Positions 50,869 through 60,430 of a stretch of 64,000 nucleotides of DNA are shown here, one piece after another (positions within the stretch are counted from its first letter, which is position 1; each line of letters starts with the position of its first letter). A program made the position numbers and the translations under genes. Source of the DNA: Chloroflexota bacterium (GTDB taxonomy: Bacteria > Chloroflexota > Anaerolineae > Anaerolineales > Anaerolineaceae); contig JAJFTV010000088.1 in NCBI GenBank assembly GCA_021372725.1, positions 1 to 64,000 of the forward strand, given 5' to 3'. Under the pieces are notes generated by a model. That model did not search any database. It was not told where the DNA came from and saw only the letters and a list, made by a program, of their open reading frames with translations.

Positions 50869-53010
50869 TTATTCGTCAGGCTGCCCAAACTGATCGATGA
50901 TCTGTTGATACCGGGCAGCATCCACCGGATTGAGGGCAATGATCGTCTTCAATACGATCACCGCCGCTTCATTTTTTCCTTTTTTCATCAATTGTTCTGC
51001 GATCATGTTGAGCTGCTCGATGGTTTGAGCCTTATTTCCATGCTTGTGATACCAGTCTGCCAGTTGCTTGCGGATCTCCAATACCTCGGGAAGTTCTTCT
51101 GACAGGGATTTCAGGTATGGTTCAATCTGATCAGCTTTTTGATTTTCAATGAGAAAATGGAGGAAGCCATTCATTTTTTGTTTGGCAATGTCCCGGTTTC
51201 CCAGCCTGTAATTCAGAGCTGCCACACGCACATTGGCGGTGAGATTCACAGGATCGAGACTGAGGATTTGCTCATAAGTCTGGCAGGCTTTCTGGAATTG
51301 AAGATCCTGCATATAAAGATCGGCCTTCTGGTGAAACAGTTCAATGGACAATACCCTATTGGATGGTGAGGTCAGTGTCAGGCGGATTGCATCGGTCAGG
51401 TTCCCATGCGCCTTCTCAGGCTCGGCAAGCTGGTAATGGATTTCGGCCAGTTTACGGAGATGAACAACCGCCTGATCAATTCTTGATTGTTTTTTCAACA
51501 GCTCAATCAATCTGGTTCTGGTGGGTATATCCAAGGGGGTAAGCAGAACGGCCTGCTCGAGCGCCTGAACGGCTTGATCGGTTTGACCGCGTAATGCATA
51601 CAATTTGGCGGCAAGTTTGAACTTTTGAACCGCTTCCCCGGTATGCCCCTGTTTGCCCAGGTTTTCGCCGAGCAGTAATTGGGCGGGCAGCAGAGCGGGC
51701 CCATCCTCGATCATATAGAAAATTTCTTCCATGGCGCTGTGCGAATGATCATTCCCCTCCAGCTCTTTCACCTCTGCGAAACGCTGCACCAATGGGCTTC
51801 CGCCGGCAGCCAGAAGTTCCGCCAACAGCGTGTCATCTTTGTGCTGTGGCATGGCGATTTGTGAATGCAGCACTGCGAGGTGATCAAGCCAATCGGGGCG
51901 GTTGATTTCCTGTTCAATTGTCTCACACAGATTTTTCTGGAAGGTGGAGTCTGTCTCCCGGCAATAGGATTGGATCAAGGGTGTATATGCTCCTGGCTGC
52001 TTGTTCTGGTGGTCCGGGGAGGGGGTCGAGCTATCCGCCACCGCCAGCGCCTGCAAATAGGCGGCGGCTGCTTGCGGATAATTTGCCTGCGCGTAGTAAA
52101 TTTTGCCGATTAATAAGAAGGAAGCCAGAGCGTAATCAGGATATGCCCGTGTCTGTTTCAGGTGTGACAGAGCCTGGGCGGGTTCGCTCTCGGAAAGGAG
52201 AGTACCGAGCAAAAAGAGGATGGCAGGATTATTGATCCCGGCTTGCAGCAAAGCCAGCAGCTCTATTTCGCCCCAATCATTCATTCCCCGTGCAAGAAAG
52301 TCTGCCGCCCGATTCAAATGATTCAGCAAGTTGAGACATTCAGGATCCTCCGATAGATCCCTGAAACTTGTTTTGGGGCTGCCGGTTTCGGTTTCTGGAA
52401 CGGTCTGTTTTGTCTTCGAGGAGGATGCAAGCTCGAAAAACAGGGCAGCCAGGCCGGCCAGGGCCGTTTCGTGTGCCTGTTCCAACGGATCCTGTGATTT
52501 TTTCGCCGCTTGTGACGGTTCGGGCAGGGTTTGCGCAGGCTGCTCATCCACCAGTTTTGACAATTCAGAAAGATCCAGGTCACTGCTGTGGCGGATTGAT
52601 GTCAATTTGTGGCGGGCATCGGCATGGTCAGGATTTTGCTTAAGAATGTGCTGCAGGCAGCCGGCTGCCCGGAGGCTGTTTTCCTTTTTCAGGAAGAGTT
52701 CGGCAGAATTCTCATAAAACTGAATACTCTCCGCAACTTTTCCCTGTTGTTCGTAGATTAAGCCAATTTTTTCTATTGGAAAAGGATCATCCGGAGAAAG
52801 CCGAGCTGCGATCTCATAATAATGCCGGGAATTTTCCAGATCACCCATTTCAAGGAGGGAATGAGCCAGAAAAAAGGCTGCCCTGGGATGATCGGGGTTG
52901 TTCTCATAAGCCTGCCGGTAGAAGCCGGCTGCTTCTTCCCACGCCCCACTCCACGCCGCGGCATGTCCTTGCTGGAGGATATTCGGGGCGTTTGGATAAT
53001 TATTCGACAT
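50869..53010 (-). CDS. tetratricopeptide-repeat protein
   Basis: 713 residues, no signal peptide or membrane span. Many TPR units of about 34 residues: near the N-terminus (AWSGAWEEAAGFYRQAYENN, AAFFLAHSLLEMGDLENSRH) and again from about residue 440 to the end (AVQKFKLAAKLYALRGQTDQ, ACQTYEQILSLDPVNLTANV). The middle has an acidic, less ordered stretch. It is likely a cytosolic scaffold; partners unknown. It follows polA by 20 bases and is probably co-transcribed with it. Confidence 0.85.
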   Translation of the reverse strand: MSNNYPNAPNILQQGHAAAWSGAWEEAAGFYRQAYENNPDHPRAAFFLAHSLLEMGDLENSRHYYEIAARLSPDDPFPIEKIGLIYEQQGKVAESIQFYENSAELFLKKENSLRAAGCLQHILKQNPDHADARHKLTSIRHSSDLDLSELSKLVDEQPAQTLPEPSQAAKKSQDPLEQAHETALAGLAALFFELASSSKTKQTVPETETGSPKTSFRDLSEDPECLNLLNHLNRAADFLARGMNDWGEIELLALLQAGINNPAILFLLGTLLSESEPAQALSHLKQTRAYPDYALASFLLIGKIYYAQANYPQAAAAYLQALAVADSSTPSPDHQNKQPGAYTPLIQSYCRETDSTFQKNLCETIEQEINRPDWLDHLAVLHSQIAMPQHKDDTLLAELLAAGGSPLVQRFAEVKELEGNDHSHSAMEEIFYMIEDGPALLPAQLLLGENLGKQGHTGEAVQKFKLAAKLYALRGQTDQAVQALEQAVLLTPLDIPTRTRLIELLKKQSRIDQAVVHLRKLAEIHYQLAEPEKAHGNLTDAIRLTLTSPSNRVLSIELFHQKADLYMQDLQFQKACQTYEQILSLDPVNLTANVRVAALNYRLGNRDIAKQKMNGFLHFLIENQKADQIEPYLKSLSEELPEVLEIRKQLADWYHKHGNKAQTIEQLNMIAEQLMKKGKNEAAVIVLKTIIALNPVDAARYQQIIDQFGQPDE

Positions 53011-53030
53011 GATTACCCGAAATTACCGGT

Positions 53031-55835
53031 TTAGGCCGGGTCGATAACATGCATCACACCCCAGTTTTTGCCCGAACGGGCTTCAGTGGTAAGCGGGATG
53101 GCAAGCTGGTAAGCGGTTTCCATGGTTTTTTGTACGATGCGGGCGGTTTCGGGGAGTTCATCCTGACTGCATTCGAGGATCAGTTCGTCGTGCACCTGAA
53201 GGAGCAGCCTGGAATGCAGGCCCGCTTTTTGCAGTTCTGCGGGAAGATGCAGCATGGCGAGTTTGATGATGTCCGCAGCAGTCCCCTGGATGGGGGCATT
53301 GATGGCTTCACGTTCTTCACGGCGTCGCAAATTGAAATTGGCCTGTGAGCGAAGGTTGGGGAAATACCGCCTTCTGCCGAGCAGTGTTTCGACAAACCCC
53401 TGTTCTGCAGCAATCTGCCGCATTCCATCCAGATACTTTTTTACACCCGGAAATTCCTGGAAATATGCCTTGACAAAATCTTCCGACTCGGCCAGGGTCA
53501 AACCGGTTGAATTGCTCAATCCAAAGGCGCTCATCCCGTAAATCAGTCCAAAATTGATTGCCTTGGCATGCCGCCGCTGCTCTTTGGTCACCTCATTCAA
53601 CGGGATGGCATAGATGGCCGCCGCGGTGGTGGCGTGGATATCCTGATTTTTGCGGAATGCAGCCAGCATGGTTTCATCCCCTGACATGTGCGCCACGATT
53701 CGCAGCTCGATTTGTGAATAATCGACCGAAAGCAGAACCGAATCACCTTCAGCGATGAACCCGTGCCGCACCTGCTGCCCGATTTCTGTCCGGATGGGAA
53801 TGTTTTGCAAATTGGGATTGGACGATGCCAGCCGGCCGGTGACCGATCCGGTTTGATTGAAGGAGGTATGCACCCGGTTGGTATACGGGTTCACCTGGAG
53901 AGGAAGTGAATCGACATAGGTGGATTTGATCTTGGCCAGTTCACGGTATTCCAGCAGCCAGTCCACCACAGGATGTTTGCCGCTTAATTCATCCAGTACG
54001 GCAGCCGAGGTGGAGTAATGACCGCTGCTGGTCTTGTTCCGCTGGCCGGGTGTTTGCAAGCCCAGTGTTTCAAACAGGACTTTGGATAATTGTTGCGTTG
54101 AATTCAGATTGAATTTGTACCCGACCGATTCATATACCTGTTTTTCAATTTCGATCAGCCGCACAGAAAGTTCGGAAGACATTTTTTGGTAAAAAGGAAC
54201 ATCCAGGCTGATGCCTGCCATTTCCATATCCATCAGGATGGGCACCAGCGGCATTTCCAGTTCGGAAAACAATTTGTCTGCGTTCCGTTCTTTCATGCGG
54301 CGTTCAAGTTGCGGCATCAACAGCAGGGGAACCTGCGCATCCGCAGCGGCATACGGCGCAGCCTGCTCGACCGGCACGTCAGCCATGCTCAACTGTGCTT
54401 TACCTTTCCCGATCAGCTCTTCGATGTGCGTCATTTCCAGGCCGAGATACTGCACCGCCATATCCTTCAGGCCCAGGTGGTGTGACGCTGGGTCGACCAG
54501 CCATTCGGCGATCATCGTGTCGAAGGAGTAATGATGTAAAGGAAGCCCGTGCCTGGAAAGCACAAGTGCGTCATATTTCATGTTGTGACCGGCGAAAGTC
54601 TTTTTGGAGTCGTTGAATATGGGCTTCAGGGATTCAACCACCTGTTTCCGGTTTAACTGGCTTGCACCGGTTTTATGCCCGACCGGTATATAAAACCCTT
54701 CATGAGGATCCACAGCTACGGAAATGCCCACCAGGTCAGCCAGCATGGGGTCGGTGGATGTGGTTTCGGTATCAAAACTGATGGTGGGTGCACTGGAAAG
54801 TTTTTGAACCAGCGCTTCGAGTTTGTCAGGCTGATCCACGATGGTGAAATCCATGATCGATTTTGGTTCCACGCCGATCTGCCGGATCTCTTCACCGAAC
54901 AGGGAGGGCTGCGGACTGGCCGGGGTGAATTTTGGCTGCTGATTCTTTTCGGTCAGGGTATGCAGACGCTTCAGAAGCGAGTTGAATTCGAGCTCTTTGA
55001 AGATTTTTTCCACCGCCGGAATATCCATATCATCGGTGCGTGCATCCTCCAGGTTCAGGCTTACCTTGACGCCGGTTTGAATTTGGGCCAACTGCCGGCT
55101 CAAATTTGCGTTCTCCCGCCCGGCTTCCAAAAGATTTTTTACCCGTTTGGGCAGGTCTTCCAGGTGGGCATAAATTTCTTCCAGATCATTGTATTTTTCA
55201 AACAGGGATACAGCGGTTTTCTGCCCGATCCCCGAAACACCCGGAATATTGTCCGAGGTATCACCGACCAGGGCTTTGTAATCAACTACCTGCTCCGGGC
55301 GAACACCCAGGTAAGCCTTGACATCTTTGGCAGTGTAATCCTGCGAGTCGGCAAGCGATTTCCCTGGCAGGCTGACAATGACCCGGTCATTGACCAGTTG
55401 AAGCAAATCGCGGTCGCCGGTGATGATTTTCACGCCAAAACCCTGCTGCACTGCATAAACGGCGATGCTGCCCAGCACGTCATCCGCTTCGTAACCTTCC
55501 ACTTCCAGGCGCGGAAATTTAAAGGCGTCAATCAACTGCTTGATCCAGGGTATTTGAGTGCGCAGATCATCCGGCATTTTTGCCCGGGTGGCTTTGTAAT
55601 CACCAAACAGCTCGTTTCGGAATGTTTTTCCGGTATCAAAGGTCACTGCAAGGTATTCAGGGTGTTCCTGCTCCAGAAGACGGAGCAGCGAACTTGTAAA
55701 ACCAAAGGTTCCGGCAGTAGGAATACCGCTGCTGGTGGTAAAACCTGTCCCGCTGCCGGCTGTGAGTGCAAAATAGGTTCGATAAGCCAGTGCATGGCCG
55801 TCGATTAAATACAATATCGGAGGCATATTATCCAT
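53031..55835 (-). CDS. polA: DNA polymerase I
   Basis: 934 residues with all three activities. 5'-3' exonuclease: YLIDGHALAYRTYFAL and VEGYEADDVLGSIA. 3'-5' proofreading: SFDTETTSTDP (Exo I), AGHNMKYDALVL (Exo II) and YAAADAQVPLLL (Exo III), so editing residues are kept, unlike in Taq. Polymerase: SVDYSQIELRIVAHM (motif A), KAINFGLIYGMSAFGLS (motif B, Phe at the dNTP-selecting position) and LLQVHDELILE (motif C). Starts at 55835 and 55826 are both possible around GGAGA. Part of an operon with the acidic protein upstream and the TPR protein downstream. Confidence 0.96.
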   Translation of the reverse strand: MDNMPPILYLIDGHALAYRTYFALTAGSGTGFTTSSGIPTAGTFGFTSSLLRLLEQEHPEYLAVTFDTGKTFRNELFGDYKATRAKMPDDLRTQIPWIKQLIDAFKFPRLEVEGYEADDVLGSIAVYAVQQGFGVKIITGDRDLLQLVNDRVIVSLPGKSLADSQDYTAKDVKAYLGVRPEQVVDYKALVGDTSDNIPGVSGIGQKTAVSLFEKYNDLEEIYAHLEDLPKRVKNLLEAGRENANLSRQLAQIQTGVKVSLNLEDARTDDMDIPAVEKIFKELEFNSLLKRLHTLTEKNQQPKFTPASPQPSLFGEEIRQIGVEPKSIMDFTIVDQPDKLEALVQKLSSAPTISFDTETTSTDPMLADLVGISVAVDPHEGFYIPVGHKTGASQLNRKQVVESLKPIFNDSKKTFAGHNMKYDALVLSRHGLPLHHYSFDTMIAEWLVDPASHHLGLKDMAVQYLGLEMTHIEELIGKGKAQLSMADVPVEQAAPYAAADAQVPLLLMPQLERRMKERNADKLFSELEMPLVPILMDMEMAGISLDVPFYQKMSSELSVRLIEIEKQVYESVGYKFNLNSTQQLSKVLFETLGLQTPGQRNKTSSGHYSTSAAVLDELSGKHPVVDWLLEYRELAKIKSTYVDSLPLQVNPYTNRVHTSFNQTGSVTGRLASSNPNLQNIPIRTEIGQQVRHGFIAEGDSVLLSVDYSQIELRIVAHMSGDETMLAAFRKNQDIHATTAAAIYAIPLNEVTKEQRRHAKAINFGLIYGMSAFGLSNSTGLTLAESEDFVKAYFQEFPGVKKYLDGMRQIAAEQGFVETLLGRRRYFPNLRSQANFNLRRREEREAINAPIQGTAADIIKLAMLHLPAELQKAGLHSRLLLQVHDELILECSQDELPETARIVQKTMETAYQLAIPLTTEARSGKNWGVMHVIDPA

Positions 55836-55887
55836 TCTCCATTAATGCCAGGTATTATTGTTCATACGCCAATAATGCCAGGGTTTA

Positions 55888-58692
55888 TCAGCCATTCCCC
55901 GTCGACAATGGTTTGCGGTTTTTTTGAATGAAGTCGTCCAGAAATTCGGCAGGCGGCGGGTTACTGCCTGCAACGACAAGGTATCCCTTTGCCCAGAAAT
56001 TACCGTCCTGACTGAGGTTCTTCAGATCAGGAAATTCTTCAAAGATGCGCAAGGAAATCTGCTGGCGGATTTTTCGGACAATGGATCCCTGGGATGTTCC
56101 TGCCGGTACACGCACGGTCCATTGCAGGTAAGTAGGCTGAACCAAAATGTTTTCGAACTGCCAGCCAAAAACCCGTGCCAGACGCGGCAGCCATTCACGG
56201 ATTTTTTCCGCGATAGGATTTGTCAGGCTGTACTCGCCAAGCTCCGGCACAAGGATGCAGGTATACATGGGTTGGTCAAAACCCAGATTAACCGGATCCA
56301 GGCTTGAATCGGCCAGCATATCAACCAAACCATCCCCTGGTTGATCGGCTGTAATCCATGACTGGGGTGTAGGGGTGGCTTCCAATGTATCTGCATTTTC
56401 TGCTTCCGTTTCCCAGGGAAACAGATCATCGTTGAGGATGGCGTCCAGACTTTCAGATTCGACCGCCCTGGAGGCTGCCTCGCTGACAGATGGAAGCACC
56501 TTTTCTGATGCTGTGCCGTCATCCGCGTCGATTAATGCATTGGAGATGATCTTGCGCAGATCCATTTCGGTTTGTAGCGTATCCGGTTGTTCATCTTCAT
56601 TAAGTGAAGTGCGTGAAGATAATTCTTCATCACTTGCCTGACTGTCGGCATCCAGCCGGGGAGCTACCCCAGGTTGCGCTTCAGGTTCAGCCGGTGGAGG
56701 AACCTGAACAGCCGTCGCAAGACGTTCCTGCATGGCGATGATCATTTGATTGTAATCTTCGTCGATATCGACTGGTTTTAATGATTCTGCCGGCGGTAGA
56801 ACACCAGACTCCTCATCCTTCTCAATTTCAATGTCTACCTCCGGGTGGGAATCTGCTTCCTTTGGAAGGACTTCGTTTTCAGGGAAGGCAGCCGGTTCTT
56901 CTTCCATTGTTTCTCCGGCCTCCAGAGGTTCTGCTGACAGCGGGAGATTGGTTTCAGGGGTGTCAGGTGTTTCATCCATGGGAATGAATTCATCGATCTT
57001 ATCCAGCGATTCCAATGGTTCGATGGCCTCTCCAGACCGGTTAAAGTAATCTTCAAAGAATGCGCTGGCATCCTGATCCTGATCGATGGTATCCAACGCA
57101 TTATCCTGTGACAACTCTTTTAGAAAATCCGAGCTTTCATCCAAAAAAATAATGTCTTCCCTCTCTGTTTCCTGAAGATTTGTTGGCGGTTGATCCATTT
57201 GCTGATCGGATAACTGCTGACCGTCGGGAGCGGGGATTTGGTCTACGGCCTGGATCTCTTCAAGACTGGTGGCCGGTGGGATACCCTCAACGAGAGTCTC
57301 GGGCGGTGCAATGGACTCTTCCTCAATGCTTTCCGCCATTGTTTCATCTTCAACCTGCAATGGAACGGTATATCTCCATTGCTTCGATTTATTCGCCGGT
57401 TTCTGGTTTTTTAACCTCTTCCGTTTGTAAGCCATTACATCCGTATAATCCGGTTTCCAACCAGAATACTGCTCTCTGAACCGGTCGGTGAATTCCGGAC
57501 TTGTCATGGCGGGTTCGGTTTTTGTTATTCCCGAAAAAGATGGTTTCGAAATATTGACACTTGCAAGCGATGAAAGCTCCTCCTCTGTCAGATGGAACAA
57601 CTTTCCAAAGGCTGGTTTGCTGATTTTCATCCGGCCATAACCCGCTTTGGGTATCGTGACAGTCTCATGGGCCGTTTCTTCATCCGATGCAGATTTATAT
57701 CCCTCCATGCTTGTTTCCTCCTGGGTAACCGGTTGAGGTTTTTCCAATTCATCCGTTCCGCTGTCACCGGTTGAATCAAGTAGTTTGTCGTTTACATCTT
57801 CCTGGATCTCACGATTCTCAAAAACCCACCCGTCCGTTTCTGTAAATAAATCAAACTGGTTCCCGGCATCGACCGGTTGGCCTATCAAATCATTGACCAT
57901 TACCTGCGGTGCCTCCCCTGCATCCAACACACCCCTTTCCTGGATTGGGACAGGGATAGGTTCTTCCTCCACTTCATCCGTTTCAGGGAAGGTGACCTGT
58001 TCTTCATCAATCGACAATTGGGCAGATGCCGCGCGGGTCTGGTTGCGGATCTCGCTCAAGGGATGCCGGGAGTAGTTAATGGTGCATAAAACCAGTGAAC
58101 CGGATATGGTGCTGACATAGAGCAGGAATTTTTCCTGTTTTGGCCCAAGCCTTACATAACGTGCCATATCCATGGCGTTCCCGCCCTTTTGGGCCTCACC
58201 GACAGCTCTTTCAATCTCTCTTAGGTCGGCTTTTGATAATTCACCTCTCCGCTTCCAGGCCCGGCTGTCTTTCAGAATCAGGATCGCATGATAATCTCCC
58301 TGCAACAGGTGATCAGACAGCCAGTCGTCGATGGTACTCTGATCCTCTTTTGTAGAAGAAGCAGCAGATGAATCGATCAATGATGCTTCAAGCTCTGGTT
58401 CATCAGGCTCAGTTGAATCTGCAATTTCTGATTCAGACAGTTCCGGGCTTTCGGTATCCATCCTGGGTTCGGTGCTGTCGGAAACCTCGGATGGAAATTC
58501 TTCTAACTGGTCTGATGTTTCCATCTGATTAGGTGCAGTTTGATCATCCGTATCTTCGGGCATTTCGCTCAAAGCCGGGATCACAGGCGACTCGTCATCG
58601 TCTGAAATCCCGGACAGGAATTCCTTAAATTGCTCATCCGATTTTTTGTCATCGTCATTCGAGGGAGGGAATTGGTTAAATTCTTCGTTCAT
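55888..58692 (-). CDS. acidic protein with roadblock-like and Y1-transposase-like domains
   Basis: 934 residues, very rich in Glu/Asp/Ser/Pro and probably mostly disordered. Two parts look folded. Residues about 121-228 (DYHAILILKDSRAWKRRGEL, FLLYVSTISGSLVLCTI) resemble a roadblock/LC7 fold. Residues about 807-926 align by eye with IS200/IS605 TnpA: VRVPAGTSQGSIVRKIRQQI, FEEFPDLKNL, GNFWAKGYLVVAGSN and FLDDFIQKNR. The HUH metal histidines are Tyr855 and Gln857, and the catalytic Tyr is Phe921, so it cannot act as a transposase. It is first in an operon with polA. Function unknown; DNA or RNA hairpin binding is a guess. Confidence 0.72.
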   Translation of the reverse strand: MNEEFNQFPPSNDDDKKSDEQFKEFLSGISDDDESPVIPALSEMPEDTDDQTAPNQMETSDQLEEFPSEVSDSTEPRMDTESPELSESEIADSTEPDEPELEASLIDSSAASSTKEDQSTIDDWLSDHLLQGDYHAILILKDSRAWKRRGELSKADLREIERAVGEAQKGGNAMDMARYVRLGPKQEKFLLYVSTISGSLVLCTINYSRHPLSEIRNQTRAASAQLSIDEEQVTFPETDEVEEEPIPVPIQERGVLDAGEAPQVMVNDLIGQPVDAGNQFDLFTETDGWVFENREIQEDVNDKLLDSTGDSGTDELEKPQPVTQEETSMEGYKSASDEETAHETVTIPKAGYGRMKISKPAFGKLFHLTEEELSSLASVNISKPSFSGITKTEPAMTSPEFTDRFREQYSGWKPDYTDVMAYKRKRLKNQKPANKSKQWRYTVPLQVEDETMAESIEEESIAPPETLVEGIPPATSLEEIQAVDQIPAPDGQQLSDQQMDQPPTNLQETEREDIIFLDESSDFLKELSQDNALDTIDQDQDASAFFEDYFNRSGEAIEPLESLDKIDEFIPMDETPDTPETNLPLSAEPLEAGETMEEEPAAFPENEVLPKEADSHPEVDIEIEKDEESGVLPPAESLKPVDIDEDYNQMIIAMQERLATAVQVPPPAEPEAQPGVAPRLDADSQASDEELSSRTSLNEDEQPDTLQTEMDLRKIISNALIDADDGTASEKVLPSVSEAASRAVESESLDAILNDDLFPWETEAENADTLEATPTPQSWITADQPGDGLVDMLADSSLDPVNLGFDQPMYTCILVPELGEYSLTNPIAEKIREWLPRLARVFGWQFENILVQPTYLQWTVRVPAGTSQGSIVRKIRQQISLRIFEEFPDLKNLSQDGNFWAKGYLVVAGSNPPPAEFLDDFIQKNRKPLSTGNG

Positions 58693-59035
58693 CTTGAAGG
58701 TCTCTCTATGAATAATTTGCGCCGATGGTTATATGGATACCGTTTCAGAAACACGGAAAATCATTGCTGGAACAGTATCTATCTCAATTATCAGGTACAA
58801 ATATGAATATTGAGTATGCCCTCTCTTTTTCATATTTGTTGAAATCGATTTTCTGTACCAATAAAAGTGTATCATGGTGCTGATTCATAAGCAATAGCCA
58901 TAACAGGTAGGAGTATTCTGAAAACAATTCGCTGTGACACAGTCTGCTGTTACACAGTCCGTTGTTCCATGGTCTGCTTCTCAAATGGTTCCAAATATGG
59001 CATAATGAGACATTCTTTTGTAGCCAGAGGTGACT
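58693..59035. other. divergent intergenic region, acidic protein / wecC
   Basis: 343 bases. Just before wecC, three 15-base units follow one another: ACACAGTCTGCTGTT (58937), ACACAGTCCGTTGTT (58952) and the weaker CCATGGTCTGCTTCT (58967). CATAAT near 59001 could be a -10. No gene is supported on either strand. Confidence 0.4.
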
Positions 59036-60325
59036 GTGGGATTCAACAAGCTTTGTATATTGGGATTGGGATATATCGGCCTGCCGACCGCCAGTACATT
59101 TGCCACTCACGGTATCCAGGTTATCGGGGTCGATACCAATCCGAAGATCATCGAAGGGCTGCGCAATGAAGAAATTCACATCCATGAGCCCGGATTAAGA
59201 ACGTTAGTCCAGGCTGCAATTCATTCCGGCAATTTACTTGTTCGTTCAACACCGGAACAGGCTGATGCGTTTATCATCGCGGTTCCAACCCCTTTCTATC
59301 CGGACAATAAAAAAGCAGATATGCGCTATGTTACAGCCGCGACTGAATCCATCGTACCTCATCTCAGGCCCGGCAACCTGGTGATTCTTGAATCCACATC
59401 ACCACCCCGAACAACGATTGACCTGATTGCACCCATTCTGGAACGATCAGGCTTAAAAGCCGGTACTGATTTTTATCTGGCCTACAGCCCGGAAAGGGTG
59501 TTGCCGGGTCGGATATTGCAGGAATTAATTGAGAATGCAAGGGTGATTGGCGGGATAGACCGAATATCAGCGGAAAAAGGTCGTGATCTTTACCGGATAT
59601 TTGTGCGTGGTGACATCATTCTTTCGGAGGCCACAACGGCCGAGATGGTAAAGCTGATGGAAAATACCACCCGCGACATTAACATTGCCATTGCCAATGA
59701 ATTCAGCAGGCTGGCTGACCGGGTGGGAATTGATGTGTGGGAAGCCATCGAGATTGCCAACCGCCACCCTCGTATCAACATCCTCAAGCCAGGCCCGGGT
59801 GTGGGCGGGCATTGCATCTCGGTGGATCCATGGTTCCTTGTAGAGGCAGCACCGGATTTGGCTTCATTAATTTCCACAGCCAGACACGTAAATGATGGCC
59901 AGCCGCATTTTGTGGTGGAGCTGGTCAGACGGGCGCTGGATGGCGAGCTGAAAGGTAAACGTATTGCAGCGTTGGGATTGGCCTTCAAGCCGGATGTGGA
60001 TGATTTTCGGGAAAGCCCGGCCGTTGAGGTGGTCAAGCTTCTTGTGGAAGCCGGAGTGGAAGTGAAAGGGTATGATCCCTATCTGAACGGTTTGCAAATT
60101 CCGGGTGTCCCATTATATACAGAGCTTGCCCCGGCCGTGAAAGATGCCGATCTGCTTCTGGTATTGGTAGCACACAAAGAATTGTGCAATCTTGAGATCG
60201 ACCGGCTTCAAGAGATGACCCCGGCCAGGAAAATTTTGGATACTGTCAATATATCTGGCAACAAAAATTTTGAACAATCCGGTTTTGTTTTGTACAAATT
60301 GGGTGTCAACCGCCGTACTCAATAA
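59036..60325 (+). CDS. wecC: UDP-N-acetyl-D-mannosaminuronate dehydrogenase
   Basis: NAD-dependent oxidation of UDP-ManNAc to the uronic acid, for surface glycans. 429 residues: Rossmann start CILGLGYIGLPTAS, EVxK-like middle TTAEMVKLMENTTRDINIAI, catalytic Cys in GPGVGGHCISVDPWF, and GLAFKPDVDDFRESPAVEV in the C-terminal domain. I chose GTG 59036 because AGAGG lies five bases upstream; a GTG at 59030 overlaps it. The next gene makes its substrate. A UDP-glucose-type dehydrogenase is the alternative. Confidence 0.9.
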   Translation: MGFNKLCILGLGYIGLPTASTFATHGIQVIGVDTNPKIIEGLRNEEIHIHEPGLRTLVQAAIHSGNLLVRSTPEQADAFIIAVPTPFYPDNKKADMRYVTAATESIVPHLRPGNLVILESTSPPRTTIDLIAPILERSGLKAGTDFYLAYSPERVLPGRILQELIENARVIGGIDRISAEKGRDLYRIFVRGDIILSEATTAEMVKLMENTTRDINIAIANEFSRLADRVGIDVWEAIEIANRHPRINILKPGPGVGGHCISVDPWFLVEAAPDLASLISTARHVNDGQPHFVVELVRRALDGELKGKRIAALGLAFKPDVDDFRESPAVEVVKLLVEAGVEVKGYDPYLNGLQIPGVPLYTELAPAVKDADLLLVLVAHKELCNLEIDRLQEMTPARKILDTVNISGNKNFEQSGFVLYKLGVNRRTQ

Positions 60326-60430
60326 AACATTATCCTGTGACGAACCTGTTTGATAGGATCGAAGCAATATAAGCGACGCATATTTGCTGAACACCATGGC
60401 GGGGTATACTAATATCTGAGGAACGATTCT

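Noticed and set aside
54675-55808. 377-codon open frame antisense to polA.
   Set aside because: It is covered by polA exonuclease-domain coding sequence on the minus strand, and the peptide is His/Phe/Gln-rich without family features.
58784-59185. Minus-strand 133-codon frame before wecC.
   Set aside because: It overlaps the wecC start and contains the 15-base repeat array; no conserved motif.
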